Made by a program: the position numbers and the translations under genes. From Paraburkholderia megapolitana (GTDB lineage Bacteria; Pseudomonadota; Gammaproteobacteria; Burkholderiales; Burkholderiaceae), in contig NZ_CP041745.1 in the NCBI RefSeq assembly GCF_007556815.1, forward strand, positions 1,116,001 through 1,180,000: a stretch of 64,000 nucleotides of DNA, written 5' to 3'. Under the pieces are notes generated by a model that made no database searches, had not been told where the DNA came from, and saw only the letters and a list, made by a program, of their open reading frames with translations. This document shows positions 26,215 to 35,421 of the stretch, piece by piece; the first letter of the stretch is position 1, and every line of letters begins with the position of its first letter.

Positions 26215-26538
26215 TTAGTACGTAGGAACCGAAGCGTCGACCTGACGCGACCACGCGTCGATGCCGCCCTGCAGATTGAACACGTGCTGATAGCCGCGCG
26301 ATTCGAGGAACATCGCGACTTGCGCGCTGCGTGCGCCGTGATGGCACACGCAGACGATCTGCGCATCGTCTTCGAGTTCTTCGCTGCGCGCGGGAATCTC
26401 GCGCATCGGAATCGACACGCTGCCGGCAATGTGCGCTGTCGTGACTTCCCACGGCTCGCGCACGTCCAGCAGGACAGGCGCGGCACGCGACTTGTCGGCG
26501 AGCCATTCGGCGAGGGCGGGGGCGGTCAGGTTTTGCAT
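26215..26538 (-). CDS. Rhodanese-domain sulfurtransferase
   Basis: This 107-residue protein has a single rhodanese fold, with VLLDVREPWEVTTAHIAGSVSIPMREIP and the catalytic loop CVCHHGARSAQVAMFL (active Cys-x5-Arg type with CHHGAR). The C-terminal GYQHVFNLQGGIDAWSRQVD is typical. It probably works in the cytoplasm on persulfide transfer. It is converging on the aminotransferase gene (1 bp between stops) and follows the isoaspartate methyltransferase gene on the same strand, an order common in Burkholderia. Confidence 0.92.
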   Translation of the reverse strand: MQNLTAPALAEWLADKSRAAPVLLDVREPWEVTTAHIAGSVSIPMREIPARSEELEDDAQIVCVCHHGARSAQVAMFLESRGYQHVFNLQGGIDAWSRQVDASVPTY

Positions 26539-26650
26539 CGATTGATCCGGAGCGGGGAATGAACGGGCAGGTAGTAAAGCAAAGAAGTGAAGTGTGCCGG
26601 CCGCGCAGTGTCGAACAGACGGAACGCGGCCGGCCAAGCCAGATTTGGCT

Positions 26651-27304
26651 TTAGAACTTGAAGCGCGGCGGCTGCACCGCGTTGGTCAGCGGCTCGACAT
26701 AGGTTTCGAACACGTCGGCAACGCGGTACTGCTTCTCGTCGATACGCGTGATGATCTGTGCCTTCATCACCGGCGCCGTGCCGACGAACGCGGCCAGACG
26801 GCCGCCCACCTTCAGTTGTTCGAGAATCTCTTGTGGCAGCACCGGCAGGCCGCCCGACACGCAGATCACGTCGTACGGTGCCGCCGAGGCCCAGCCCAGT
26901 GCGCCGTCGCCGGTGGCGACTTCGGCGTTGAGCACACCGTTCGCGGCGAGGTTCTGCTTCGCGAGCCCGGCGAGTTCCGGTTCGATGTCGATGGTCAGCA
27001 CATGCTGCGCGCGGTGCGCGAGCAGTGCGGCCATGTAGCCCGAACCCGCGCCGATTTCCAGCACGCTTTCGTGCTTCTTCACCGCCAGTTCCTGCAGCAC
27101 GCGCGCTTCGACGCGCGGCGCCAGCATGTGCTGACCGGCCGGCAGCGGCACTTCGAAGTCGACAAAGGCGAGATCGCGATGAATGGCGGGAACGAAGTTC
27201 TCGCGCTTGACGATCGACAGCAGGTTCAACACGTCCTGGTCGAGCACTTCCCAGGGGCGGATCTGCTGTTCGATCATGTTGAAACGCGCTTGCTCGATAT
27301 TCAT
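26651..27304 (-). CDS. Protein-L-isoaspartate O-methyltransferase family protein
   Basis: This 217-residue SAM-dependent methyltransferase is of PCMT type. It has FNMIEQQIRPWEV, the family segment AGQHMLAPRVEARVLQEL, and the SAM-binding motif VLEIGAGSGYMAALLA followed by VLTIDIEPELA. PYDVICVSGGLPVLP and GGRLAAFVGTAPVM also fit. The family repairs isoaspartyl residues, but these shorter proteobacterial paralogues, usually near tolC, may have other targets. An inverted repeat (26596-26605 with 26625-26634) lies just after it. It is divergent from the LacI gene. Confidence 0.88.
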   Translation of the reverse strand: MNIEQARFNMIEQQIRPWEVLDQDVLNLLSIVKRENFVPAIHRDLAFVDFEVPLPAGQHMLAPRVEARVLQELAVKKHESVLEIGAGSGYMAALLAHRAQHVLTIDIEPELAGLAKQNLAANGVLNAEVATGDGALGWASAAPYDVICVSGGLPVLPQEILEQLKVGGRLAAFVGTAPVMKAQIITRIDEKQYRVADVFETYVEPLTNAVQPPRFKF

Positions 27305-27524
27305 GGTGGGTTCGGCGGTTTTAGGTTGAATGCGGCCCGATCTGGAGGGGCGGCGTGTGGCGGGCGCGGCGGTCTGGCTGGATGGAGCCGGGAAAGCCGG
27401 TGGACAGTGGCGCGCAACGGCAGGATTGTACCAAACCGGGCGGACGCCTTGTCGGGTTGCCGACACACGGCCTCGGTGTTTATACCTAGGCGATGGTACT
27501 TGCGGAGCACGCGCCGGCCAGGCA

Positions 27525-27546
27525 AAAATGTAATCGATTACATTTT
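27525..27546. promoter_or_regulatory. LacI-family operator (perfect 22-bp palindrome)
   Basis: A perfect 22-bp palindrome with core TGTAATCGATTACA ends 11 bp before the GTG start of the LacI-type regulator and overlaps its leader, just ahead of the GGAG ribosome site. The central CG and 14-bp core are classic for LacI-family operators. The position predicts autorepression and, because the transporter genes follow within 33 bp of the regulator stop, repression of the whole operon. Confidence 0.82.
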
Positions 27547-27557
27547 GGAGTACCGCA

Positions 27558-28652
27558 GTGGCGACTTCGTCGCGTCTATCGCGCTCCTCGCGTTCAATCT
27601 CTTCGGTCGAGGCCTTACGCTCCGGAAAAGCGGATCTGTCCACCGCTGCACCCGAATTCGGCCGCCATTCCATTGCCGGCGTTGCGGAGCAGGCGGGTGT
27701 GTCGGTCGCGACGGTATCGCGCGTGCTCAACGGCCACGACAACGTGCGCCCGGCAACGCGTGATCGCGTTCTCGCCGCGATCAAGGCGAGCGGCTATCGC
27801 GTCAATGAACTCGCGCGCAACCTGCGTACCGCCGAAAGCCATCTGCTGCTCACGATGGTGCCCGACATCGGCAATCCGTTCTATGCGGAGATCTTGCGCG
27901 GCATCGACAGTGTGGCGCATGAGCATGGTTACTTCATGCTGTTGTGCGACACCGGTGCGGACCTCGGGCGTGAGCGCAGTTACTTCGACCTGCTGCGGCA
28001 ACATCGCGCGGACGGCGCGATCTGTCTCGATCCGGCCGCGATTCATCAGGCGCTCGCGGAAGACTCGGACACGCTGCCGTGGGTCGCGTGCTGCGAATTC
28101 GATACGTCGGTTGGTGTGCCGTACGTCGGTATCGATAACTACACCGCTGCGGGCGACGCGGTACGACACCTGCTCGCGCGCGGCCATCGGCGTATCGGGC
28201 TGATCAATTCCGCCGACAGCTATCTCTACGCGCAGCACCGAGAGCTCGGCTACCTCGGTGCGCTGTGCGCGGCGGGCATTGCGCCCGACCCGCGCTGGCG
28301 CATGACCGTTACGAATCTCGACTACGCGGCGGGCGGCGCGGCGGCGACCGCGCTGATGCAACTGGCCGATCCGCCGGACGCGGTGTTCGCGGTGTCGGAC
28401 ACGCTCGCGATCGGCGTGATCGCCGGGTTGCGCGAAGCAGGCTGGCGCGTGCCCGACGACATCGCGGTGGTCGGCTTCGACGATATCTCGCTGGCCGCGC
28501 AGGTCGACCCACCGCTCACGACGATTGCCCAACCGATGCGCGAACTCGGCGAAACCGCCGCGCGTCTCCTGTTGCAGCGGCTCGCGAATCCGCACGCAAG
28601 CGTGCCGGGCGTGCTGCTGCCGCACCGGCTCGTCGTGCGCAAGAGCGCGTGA
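27558..28652 (+). CDS. LacI-family transcriptional regulator of sugar operon
   Basis: This is a 364-residue repressor-type protein. The HTH and hinge lie at about residues 38-65 (SIAGVAEQAGVSVATVSRVLNGHDNV), after a Ser/Arg-rich N-terminal stretch of about 35 residues that is longer than usual. The periplasmic-binding-protein-like effector domain follows (LLLTMVPDIGNPFYAEILRGID, YVGIDNYTAAGDAVRHLLARGHRRIGLI, DDIAVVGFDDISLAAQVDPPLTTI). Translation starts at GTG with GGAG upstream. It heads the ABC-isomerase-dehydrogenase operon and probably senses the transported sugar or a derivative. Confidence 0.92.
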   Translation: MATSSRLSRSSRSISSVEALRSGKADLSTAAPEFGRHSIAGVAEQAGVSVATVSRVLNGHDNVRPATRDRVLAAIKASGYRVNELARNLRTAESHLLLTMVPDIGNPFYAEILRGIDSVAHEHGYFMLLCDTGADLGRERSYFDLLRQHRADGAICLDPAAIHQALAEDSDTLPWVACCEFDTSVGVPYVGIDNYTAAGDAVRHLLARGHRRIGLINSADSYLYAQHRELGYLGALCAAGIAPDPRWRMTVTNLDYAAGGAAATALMQLADPPDAVFAVSDTLAIGVIAGLREAGWRVPDDIAVVGFDDISLAAQVDPPLTTIAQPMRELGETAARLLLQRLANPHASVPGVLLPHRLVVRKSA

Positions 28653-28685
28653 AACAGATGAGGCCTGAAAGATGAGCCACGAGCG

Positions 28686-30173
28686 ATGAGCGTCGCCGTA
28701 CGCTTCGACGACATCCGCAAGGACTTCGGTCCGGTGCGGGTATTGCACGGCGTGAGTTTCGATCTCGCGCCGGGTCGGATCTATGGCTTGCTCGGCGAGA
28801 ACGGCGCGGGCAAGTCGACGCTGATGAAGATCCTCGCCGGTTATGAAACGGCGAGCGCGGGGGCATTGTTTATCGACGGCCATGCACAGCAGTTCGACGG
28901 ATCGCGCGCTGCGGAAGCCGCGGGGATTGTGCTGATCCACCAGGAATTCAACCTCGCCGAGCACCTGAGCATCGCGCAGAACATCTACCTCGGTCACGAG
29001 AAGCGGCGCGGCTGGTTCGTCGACGATGCGGCGATGCGTGCCGGTGCCGAACAGTTCCTCGCGCAGGTCGGTCTCGCGCGCGACCCCGATACGAAAGTGC
29101 GCGACCTGATCGTCGCAGAAAAGCAACTGGTCGAAATTGCTAAAGCGCTGTCGCGGCGCGCGCGTCTCCTGATCATGGATGAACCGACCGCGACGCTGAC
29201 GCCTGCCGAAACGGGCCGGCTCTTCGCGCTGATGACGAAGCTGAAGGCCGACGGCGTGACGCTCGTGTACATCTCGCACAAACTCGACGAGGTCGAGCGC
29301 ATCACCGACGAAGTCATCGTGATGCGCGACGGCCGCTTCGTCGCGCGCAGCGAAACGGCGGGGCTTGCGCGTCAGCAGATGGCGAACCTGATGGTCGGGC
29401 GCGAGGTGTCGGACATGTTTCCCGACAAGCTCGCCGTCCCCGCCGATGCGCCGCTTGCGCTGAAAGTGGATGGCCTGAGCGTGCCGGGCTGGGTGGATAA
29501 CCTCAGCTTCGAGGTGCGCGCCGGCGAAGTGCTCGGCTTTGCGGGCCTCGTGGGTGCGGGCCGCACCGAAGCGTTCGAAGCGCTGATCGGACTGCGCCGG
29601 CGCAGCGCAGGCCGTATCGAGCTGGCAGGGCGCGCGGCGGACCTGAAGAATCCGCGCGATGCGATGCGCCGCGGCCTCACGTACCTGAGCGAGGACCGCA
29701 AGGGCAAGGGGCTGCATGTGAACCTGAACCTGCAGGACAATCTCACGCTGATGACACTCGAGCGTTACGCGCATCCGCTGATCGACCTGAAAGCGGCGCG
29801 CAAGACGTTGCTGGATGCGCTCGATGAATTCGGCATTCGTACCGGCGACCCCGGTAGCCGCGCACGCATGCTGTCCGGTGGCAACCAGCAAAAGCTCGCG
29901 CTTGCCAAGTTCCTGCAACCCAATCCGAACGTGATCGTACTCGACGAACCGACGCGCGGCGTCGACGTCGGTGCGAAGCGCGACATCTATTTTCTGATTC
30001 ACCGGCTCGCGTCGCAGGGGCGTGCGGTGATCGTCATCTCGTCCGAACTGATCGAACTGATCGGGCTCTGCCATCGCGTCGCGGTGATGCGCGCGGGCAC
30101 GCTGCAGACGACGCTCGGTCTCGACCATCTCACCGAAGAGGAATTGATCGCTCATGCGACCGGCACCCACTGA
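28686..30173 (+). CDS. Sugar ABC transporter ATP-binding protein (RbsA-like, two ABC domains)
   Basis: This 495-residue fused ATPase belongs to the carbohydrate uptake-2 (ribose/xylose) family. The N-terminal cassette has [17 protein letters not shown] and [15 protein letters not shown]. The C-terminal cassette lacks a classic Walker A in the position [15 protein letters not shown], as is normal in this family, and carries [15 protein letters not shown] and [20 protein letters not shown]. It overlaps the permease gene by 20 bp. Substrate specificity is not set by this subunit. Confidence 0.93.
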   Translation: MSVAVRFDDIRKDFGPVRVLHGVSFDLAPGRIYGLLGENGAGKSTLMKILAGYETASAGALFIDGHAQQFDGSRAAEAAGIVLIHQEFNLAEHLSIAQNIYLGHEKRRGWFVDDAAMRAGAEQFLAQVGLARDPDTKVRDLIVAEKQLVEIAKALSRRARLLIMDEPTATLTPAETGRLFALMTKLKADGVTLVYISHKLDEVERITDEVIVMRDGRFVARSETAGLARQQMANLMVGREVSDMFPDKLAVPADAPLALKVDGLSVPGWVDNLSFEVRAGEVLGFAGLVGAGRTEAFEALIGLRRRSAGRIELAGRAADLKNPRDAMRRGLTYLSEDRKGKGLHVNLNLQDNLTLMTLERYAHPLIDLKAARKTLLDALDEFGIRTGDPGSRARMLSGGNQQKLALAKFLQPNPNVIVLDEPTRGVDVGAKRDIYFLIHRLASQGRAVIVISSELIELIGLCHRVAVMRAGTLQTTLGLDHLTEEELIAHATGTH

Positions 30174-31155
30174 AGCCGCACCGTCCGGCCGCGCATGGCG
30201 GCTCGCGCGGCGTTTGCACGGCCTCGGGCCGTTAGCGGGCCTCATCCTGCTGTGCGTCGCGGGCACGCTGCTCAATCGCGACTTCGCGACGCTCGACAAC
30301 ATGATGAACGTGCTTACGCGCACGTCGTTCATCGGCATCATCGCGGTCGGCATGACGTTCGTGATCATCTCGGGCGGCATCGATCTGTCGGTGGGATCGA
30401 TGGCGGCGCTGATCGCGGGCAGCATGATCTGGCTGATGAACGCTCTGGCCGGTCATGCGCTCGCGCCGCTCGCGATCGTTCTGATCGGCATCGTGTGTGC
30501 ACTGGTGCTCGGTGCGTTGTTCGGCTGCGCGCATGGCTTGCTGATCACGAAAGGGCGGATCGAACCGTTCATCGTCACGCTCGGTACGCTCGGCATTTTT
30601 CGCGCGGTGCTGACGTGGCTCGCTGATGGCGGTGCATTGACACTCGATAACTCATTGTCCGATCTGTACGGCCCTGTGTATTACGCGAGCCTGTTCGGGG
30701 TGCCGGTACCGATCTGGGTCTTTCTCATCGTTGCGGCCGGCGGCGCGCTGATCCTGAACCGCACCGCTTTTGGCCGGCATGTGCAGGCGATCGGTTCGAA
30801 CGAACAGGTGGCGCGCTATGCGGCGATCAACGTCGATGCGGTGAAGATCGTTACCTACGTGTTGCTCGGTATCTGCGTCGGCGTGGCCACCGTGCTGTAC
30901 GTGCCGCGACTCGGTTCCGCAACGCCCACCACCGGCCTGTTGTGGGAACTCGAAGCGATTGCAGCGGTGGTGGTCGGCGGAACAGCGCTGAAGGGCGGTG
31001 AAGGGCGCGTGGTCGGGACTGTGATCGGTGCGGTGCTGTTGTCGGTGATCGCGAACATTCTCAACCTGACCAGCATCATCAGTGTGTATCTGAATGCGGC
31101 GGTGCAGGGCGCGGTGATCATCGTCGTCGCGTTCCTGCAGCGCGGGCGGCGCTAG
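30154..31155 (+). CDS. Sugar ABC transporter permease (RbsC-like)
   Basis: This 333-residue inner-membrane permease has about ten helices. Family signature segments are [55 protein letters not shown] and [35 protein letters not shown]. It probably forms a homodimeric channel for a monosaccharide or polyol. The start overlaps the end of the ATPase gene, so the two are translationally coupled. Confidence 0.93.
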   Translation: MRPAPTEAAPSGRAWRLARRLHGLGPLAGLILLCVAGTLLNRDFATLDNMMNVLTRTSFIGIIAVGMTFVIISGGIDLSVGSMAALIAGSMIWLMNALAGHALAPLAIVLIGIVCALVLGALFGCAHGLLITKGRIEPFIVTLGTLGIFRAVLTWLADGGALTLDNSLSDLYGPVYYASLFGVPVPIWVFLIVAAGGALILNRTAFGRHVQAIGSNEQVARYAAINVDAVKIVTYVLLGICVGVATVLYVPRLGSATPTTGLLWELEAIAAVVVGGTALKGGEGRVVGTVIGAVLLSVIANILNLTSIISVYLNAAVQGAVIIVVAFLQRGRR

Positions 31156-31225
31156 CACATGAGTAGATTCGTCCGTCTGGTGTCATGCCGGTGACGGGTA
31201 GGCCAGCGAGTAGACAGAACAACGA

Positions 31226-31250
31226 TAACGCAACAGAAGTAACGCAACAG
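31226..31250. repeat. Short direct repeat (TAACGCAACAG x2, 14-bp period)
   Basis: Two copies of TAACGCAACAG begin 14 bp apart in the 168-bp gap between the permease gene and the binding-protein gene. The gap holds no gene otherwise. Confidence 0.7.
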
Positions 31251-31323
31251 CACGACGATATTCAACATGATGGGTCGTTCAACAATCAACGGGGCGCGAG
31301 ACGCCTACGACAGGAGAGTCAAC

Positions 31324-32286
31324 ATGAAGCAGGTCATTCGGGCGGTTGGCGCGGGCATGCTGGCGCTGGGGTTGCTGGGCATCGCGGGCGGCGCGCAGGC
31401 AGAAGAGAAAGTCACGCTGGGCGTCGCGATCCCAACCGCGGATCACGGCTTCACCGGCGGGATCGTGTGGTGGGCGAACAAGGCGAAGAGCGATCTCGAG
31501 AAAGCACATCCGGATCTGAAAGTCATCGTGAAGACCGCGGCAGGCTCGCCGGAGCAGGCGAACCAGTTGCAGGATCTCGTCACCGTGAACAAGATCAATG
31601 CGCTCGTGATCTTCCCGTTCGAATCGGCGTCGCTCACGCAGCCGGTCGCGCAGGTCAAGAAGAAGGGCGTGTACGTGACGGTGGTCGACCGCGGGCTGAC
31701 CGACACGAGCGCGCAGGATGCCTATGTGGCCGGCGACAACACCGCGTTCGGCAAGCTGCCCGCCGAGTATCTGGCGAAGACGCTCAACGGTAAGGGCGAC
31801 GTGGTCGTGCTGCGCGGCATTCCGACGACGCTCGACAACGAACGTTACGGCGCATTCGAGGCCGTGCTGAAGAGCTACCCGAACATGAAGATTCTCGACG
31901 CGAAGTACGCGAACTGGAATCGCGACGACGCATTCAAGGTGACGCAGGATTACCTGACGCGCTTCAAGCACATCGACGCCGTCTGGGCCGCCGACGACGA
32001 CATGGCGATCGGCGTACTGAAAGCCATCGACCAGGCAAAGCGCACCGACATCAAGGAAGTGTTCGGCGGAGCGGGCTCGAAGGTGATGGTGAAGAAGCTG
32101 ATAGACGGCGATCCGCTGATTCACGCTGACGTGTCGTATTCGCCGAAGTTCATCTACGACGCGATCAAGCTGACCGCTGAAGCGCGACTGAAGGGCGAGA
32201 AGCTGCCGTCGACAACGATCATTCCGTCGGTGCTGATCACCAAAGAGAACGCGCAGCAGTTCTATTTCCCGGATTCGCCGTTCTAA
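31324..32286 (+). CDS. Periplasmic sugar-binding protein of the ABC importer (RbsB-like)
   Basis: This 320-residue binding protein has a signal peptide ([26 protein letters not shown], cut before EEK). The mature domain starts [30 protein letters not shown] and shows Peripla_BP_4 features: [43 protein letters not shown] and [16 protein letters not shown]. Trp residues in GIVWWANK and KYANWNRDD are placed to stack on a sugar. A strong AGGAGAG site precedes the ATG. It is separated from the permease by 168 bp and may have its own promoter. Confidence 0.92.
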   Translation: MKQVIRAVGAGMLALGLLGIAGGAQAEEKVTLGVAIPTADHGFTGGIVWWANKAKSDLEKAHPDLKVIVKTAAGSPEQANQLQDLVTVNKINALVIFPFESASLTQPVAQVKKKGVYVTVVDRGLTDTSAQDAYVAGDNTAFGKLPAEYLAKTLNGKGDVVVLRGIPTTLDNERYGAFEAVLKSYPNMKILDAKYANWNRDDAFKVTQDYLTRFKHIDAVWAADDDMAIGVLKAIDQAKRTDIKEVFGGAGSKVMVKKLIDGDPLIHADVSYSPKFIYDAIKLTAEARLKGEKLPSTTIIPSVLITKENAQQFYFPDSPF

Positions 32287-32348
32287 ACAAACGACGCATG
32301 GGTTGACCGATGCGGCGTACGCCGCATCCATTCCTCGGGGGACGCACC

Positions 32349-33398
32349 ATGAAAACAATCAAAGGGCCGGCGATCTTTCTCGCGCAGTTCATGGGCGATG
32401 CGATGCCGTTCGACAGTCTCGCGCATCTGGCGGGCTGGGCCGCGGGTCTCGGCTATAAAGGCATCCAGGTGCCTGCCGATCCGCGTCTCGTCGATCTTGA
32501 ACTGGCCGCGACGAGCCAGACGTATTGCGACGACATACGCGCGGTGGTCGACAACGAAGGCATCGTGATCACCGAGCTGTCGACGCATCTGCAGGGGCAA
32601 CTCGTCGCGGTGCATCCCGCTTACGACACGCTGTTCGACGGCTTTGCACCGAAGAGCGTCGGTGGTAATCCGGTGGCGCGCACCGAGTGGGCGATCCGCG
32701 AGCTGAAGTTTGCCGCGAAGGCATCGCAACGGCTCGGGCTCTGCACGCACGTGACGTTTTCCGGGGCGCTGGCGTGGCCGTATCTGTACCCGTGGCCGCA
32801 GCGGCCGGCCGGGCTTGTCGAAGCCGCCTTCGATGAACTTGCGCGCCGCTGGACGCCGATTCTCGATGCGTTCGAAGACGCAGGCGTCGACGTCTGCTAC
32901 GAGCTGCATCCGGGCGAAGATCTGCACGACGGCGTGACGTTCGAGCGTTTTCTTGATGCCGTGAAGCAGCACCCGCGCGCGAACATCCTGTACGACCCGA
33001 GTCACTTCGTACTGCAACAACTCGACTACCTCGCGTTTATCGATCTCTACCATCCGCGCATCAAGGCGTTTCATGTGAAAGACGCGGAGTTCCGGCCGAA
33101 CGGACGCCAGGGTGTGTACGGCGGCTATAGCGACTGGGTCGAACGGGCGGGCCGGTTTCGTTCGCTCGGCGACGGGCAGATCGATTTCGGCGCGATCTTC
33201 TCGAAGCTCGCGCAGTACGATTTTCCGGGCTGGGCGGTGCTTGAATGGGAATGTGCGTTGAAGCATCCGCAGGACGGTGCGCGTGAAGGTGCCGAATTTA
33301 TCCGGCGGCACATCATTCGTGTTGCGGAGCGTGCGTTCGATGATTTCGCGGGCAGCGGTGTCGATGCGCAGCAAGTAAAACAACTGCTAGGTCTTTGA
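32349..33398 (+). CDS. Sugar phosphate isomerase/epimerase (xylose-isomerase-like TIM barrel)
   Basis: This 349-residue AP-endonuclease-2 fold protein belongs to the sugar isomerase/epimerase clan. The metal-site pattern includes CYELHPGEDLHDG (Glu and His), ILYDPSHFVLQQLD (Asp and His), KAFHVKDAEF (His and Asp) and a late WAVLEWECAL (Glu). These match the Glu-Asp-His-Glu set that holds a divalent metal in the family. It lies between the binding protein and a Gfo/Idh/MocA dehydrogenase, a pairing common in inositol and rare-sugar catabolism. The exact substrate is unknown. Confidence 0.87.
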   Translation: MKTIKGPAIFLAQFMGDAMPFDSLAHLAGWAAGLGYKGIQVPADPRLVDLELAATSQTYCDDIRAVVDNEGIVITELSTHLQGQLVAVHPAYDTLFDGFAPKSVGGNPVARTEWAIRELKFAAKASQRLGLCTHVTFSGALAWPYLYPWPQRPAGLVEAAFDELARRWTPILDAFEDAGVDVCYELHPGEDLHDGVTFERFLDAVKQHPRANILYDPSHFVLQQLDYLAFIDLYHPRIKAFHVKDAEFRPNGRQGVYGGYSDWVERAGRFRSLGDGQIDFGAIFSKLAQYDFPGWAVLEWECALKHPQDGAREGAEFIRRHIIRVAERAFDDFAGSGVDAQQVKQLLGL

Positions 33399-33419
33399 AC
33401 CGCACGACAAGGGGATGGC

Positions 33420-34559
33420 ATGACGCGCAGGCTACGGCTGGGCATGGTGGGTGGCGGACAGGGCGCGTTCATCGGCGCGGTGCATCGGATTGCTGCGCGC
33501 CTCGACGACCGGTTCGAACTGGTGGCGGGTGCGTTGTCGTCGGATCCGCAACGCGCGCAGAGCAGCGCCGCGGAAGCGGGCATCGCACGCAGTTATACGG
33601 ACTGGTGCGAGATGGCACGCGCCGAGGCAGCACGCGACGACGGTATCGATGCCGTCGCGATCGTCACGCCGAACCATCTGCATGCGCCGGTGGCGACCGC
33701 GTTTCTCGAAGCGGGCATACACGTGATCTGCGACAAGCCGCTGGCTATCTCGCTCGCAGAGGGCGAAGCGCTGGCCGCGCTCGCGCGCAGCAAACAACGC
33801 TTGTTTGCATTGACGCATACGTATTCGGGCTATCCGCTCGTGCGTCATGCACGTGAGCTGATCGAAGCTGGCGAACTTGGTACCGTGCGCATCGTACAGG
33901 TCGAGTACGCGCAGGACTGGCTCGCCGAACCGATTGAGGCGACGGGTGCGAATCGGCAGGCGGTGTGGCGCACGGACCCGAGCCTCGCGGGGCCGGCGGG
34001 GTGCCTCGGTGACATCGGCACGCATGCGTATCACCTTGCGGCGTTCGTCACAGGCATGACGCCATCAACGCTCGCCGCCGAACTGCATACGTTCGTGCCC
34101 GGCCGTCGTATCGACGATCACGTACAGGCGATGCTGCGTTATGCGGATGGCGCACGCGGTATGTTGTGGGCGAGTCAGGTGGCGAGCGGTGCGGAGAACG
34201 CGCTGCGTTTGCGCGTGTATGGAACGAAGGCGAATCTTGCGTTCGATCAGGAGCAACCGAATGACTTGTGGTTCACACCGCTCGGCGGTTCGGCGCAGCG
34301 CCTGACGCGCGCGCGGGTGAAGAGCGCGGTGGCCGCGCATGCGACACGCGTGCCGGCGGGGCATCCCGAGGGGTATCTCGAAGCATTCGCGCAGTTGTAT
34401 AAGGATGCTGCGTTGCAGATCGAGGCGATCGATAACGGGCTACCCGTGCCCGTCGAGAGCCGCTTGTTGACCACAGTCGACGATGGTGTGGCGGGATTGA
34501 AGTTTATCGACGCGGTGATCTCGAGTCACGGTGCCGGCGGGACTTGGGTGGCGGTTTAA
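33420..34559 (+). CDS. Gfo/Idh/MocA-family NAD(P)-dependent oxidoreductase
   Basis: This is a 379-residue dehydrogenase. The Rossmann motif is LGMVGGGQGAFIGAVHRIAARL, and VTPNHLHAPVATAFLEAGIHVICDKPLAIS contains the family EKP-type loop as DKP with the catalytic lysine. The segment GPAGCLGDIGTHAYHLAAFVTG carries the conserved Asp/His pair of the active site. An AAGGGG site precedes the ATG. It likely oxidises a sugar or polyol handled by the neighbouring isomerase and importer. Confidence 0.92.
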   Translation: MTRRLRLGMVGGGQGAFIGAVHRIAARLDDRFELVAGALSSDPQRAQSSAAEAGIARSYTDWCEMARAEAARDDGIDAVAIVTPNHLHAPVATAFLEAGIHVICDKPLAISLAEGEALAALARSKQRLFALTHTYSGYPLVRHARELIEAGELGTVRIVQVEYAQDWLAEPIEATGANRQAVWRTDPSLAGPAGCLGDIGTHAYHLAAFVTGMTPSTLAAELHTFVPGRRIDDHVQAMLRYADGARGMLWASQVASGAENALRLRVYGTKANLAFDQEQPNDLWFTPLGGSAQRLTRARVKSAVAAHATRVPAGHPEGYLEAFAQLYKDAALQIEAIDNGLPVPVESRLLTTVDDGVAGLKFIDAVISSHGAGGTWVAV

Positions 34560-34577
34560 ATTCAGCGAGGAGTATCG

Positions 34578-35060
34578 ATGGACAGAAGAACGTTGATCTC
34601 AGGAAGTCTGGCCGGCGCCGCTGTCGCAGTCATGACACCGCTGCACGCACAATCCACGCAGAATGTGGCGACGCGCTTCGGAGGGACCTTGAGCGCGCAC
34701 GACATCGATGCGTTCGCCGCGCTCTTCTCCGAGCACTACATCAACCATCAGCTCAGTGCCGCAGCGACACCGCCCGCCGGCGTCTCCAACAAAACCGCGA
34801 CGGTGAATTTTTTCCGCGCGCGGTTGACGGGGCTGCCTGATCTGAACGTCACCATTGAGACGACGGTGATCGACGGGGACAAGTGCGCCGCAAGCTTCGT
34901 CTACGAAGGCACGCACGAGGGAGTCTTCTTTGGCGTTGCGCCCACCGGCAAGAAACTCAGGTTCACGTCGTGCGATATCTTTCGCGTGGCCGATGGGTTG
35001 ATCGTCGAGCATTGGGGGATGGGCGATATCGCGGGGGTTCTGGCGCAACTCAAGGGCTGA
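34578..35060 (+). CDS. Exported SnoaL-like (ester cyclase) domain protein
   Basis: This 160-residue protein starts with a signal peptide (MDRRTLISGSLAGAAVAVMTPLHA, cut near AQS). An NTF2-like/SnoaL fold follows: DIDAFAALFSEHYINHQLS, FFRARLTGLPDLNVTIETTVIDGDKCAASFVYEGTHEG and CDIFRVADGLIVEHWGMGD. SnoaL proteins include polyketide cyclases, but most members of this ester-cyclase group have no known reaction. The ribosome site is GAGGAG. It is 18 bp after the dehydrogenase gene and probably the last gene of the operon. Confidence 0.8.
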   Translation: MDRRTLISGSLAGAAVAVMTPLHAQSTQNVATRFGGTLSAHDIDAFAALFSEHYINHQLSAAATPPAGVSNKTATVNFFRARLTGLPDLNVTIETTVIDGDKCAASFVYEGTHEGVFFGVAPTGKKLRFTSCDIFRVADGLIVEHWGMGDIAGVLAQLKG

Positions 35061-35105
35061 GCGCGAGGGCAGGCTGCAGCGTTAGGCGATCGAAGCAACG
35101 AACGC

Positions 35106-35363
35106 CTACTTCCTGCTCTTCCTGATCTGCTCTTCAAAAGCGATATCGAGCTTGCTCGCCTTGCGCGGCTTCGCAGGCCCGACCCCATCGACGAACTTCA
35201 CGAAATCGTCGAGCGGCAACGGTTCGCAAAGCCGCACCTCACCGCCGCTCGAACGGTCCACCAGAAAAAAGACGCCACCCGCGAGACTGATGGCCGCGTA
35301 TTGCGGATTGCCGCTGCGGGTTTTTAACCGCTCGACGGCATGAATGGCTCGGGTAGTGCGCAT
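35106..35363 (-). CDS. Conserved small protein of unknown function
   Basis: This 85-residue soluble protein (MRTTRAIHAVERLKTRSGNPQYAAISLAGG...) has a beta-strand pair (YAAISLAGGVFFLVDRSSGG) and a basic C-terminus (EEQIRKSRK). I do not recognise a family. Composition and codon use look genuinely coding. It converges on the SnoaL gene and precedes no obvious partner; the next gene on its strand is the orphan binding protein. Confidence 0.6.
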   Translation of the reverse strand: MRTTRAIHAVERLKTRSGNPQYAAISLAGGVFFLVDRSSGGEVRLCEPLPLDDFVKFVDGVGPAKPRKASKLDIAFEEQIRKSRK

Positions 35364-35421
35364 AGGAACACCGGAAGTACGGAAGAGAGACGGCTACTTT
35401 AACAACTTTGCCAGCAACAAC

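Noticed and set aside
27615..30425. A 936-codon open frame on the minus strand opposite the LacI and RbsA-like genes
   Set aside because: It is antisense to two genes with clear family motifs. Its Arg/His/Ala-rich sequence is what strong GC3 bias produces in the opposite frame, and it has no domain pattern.
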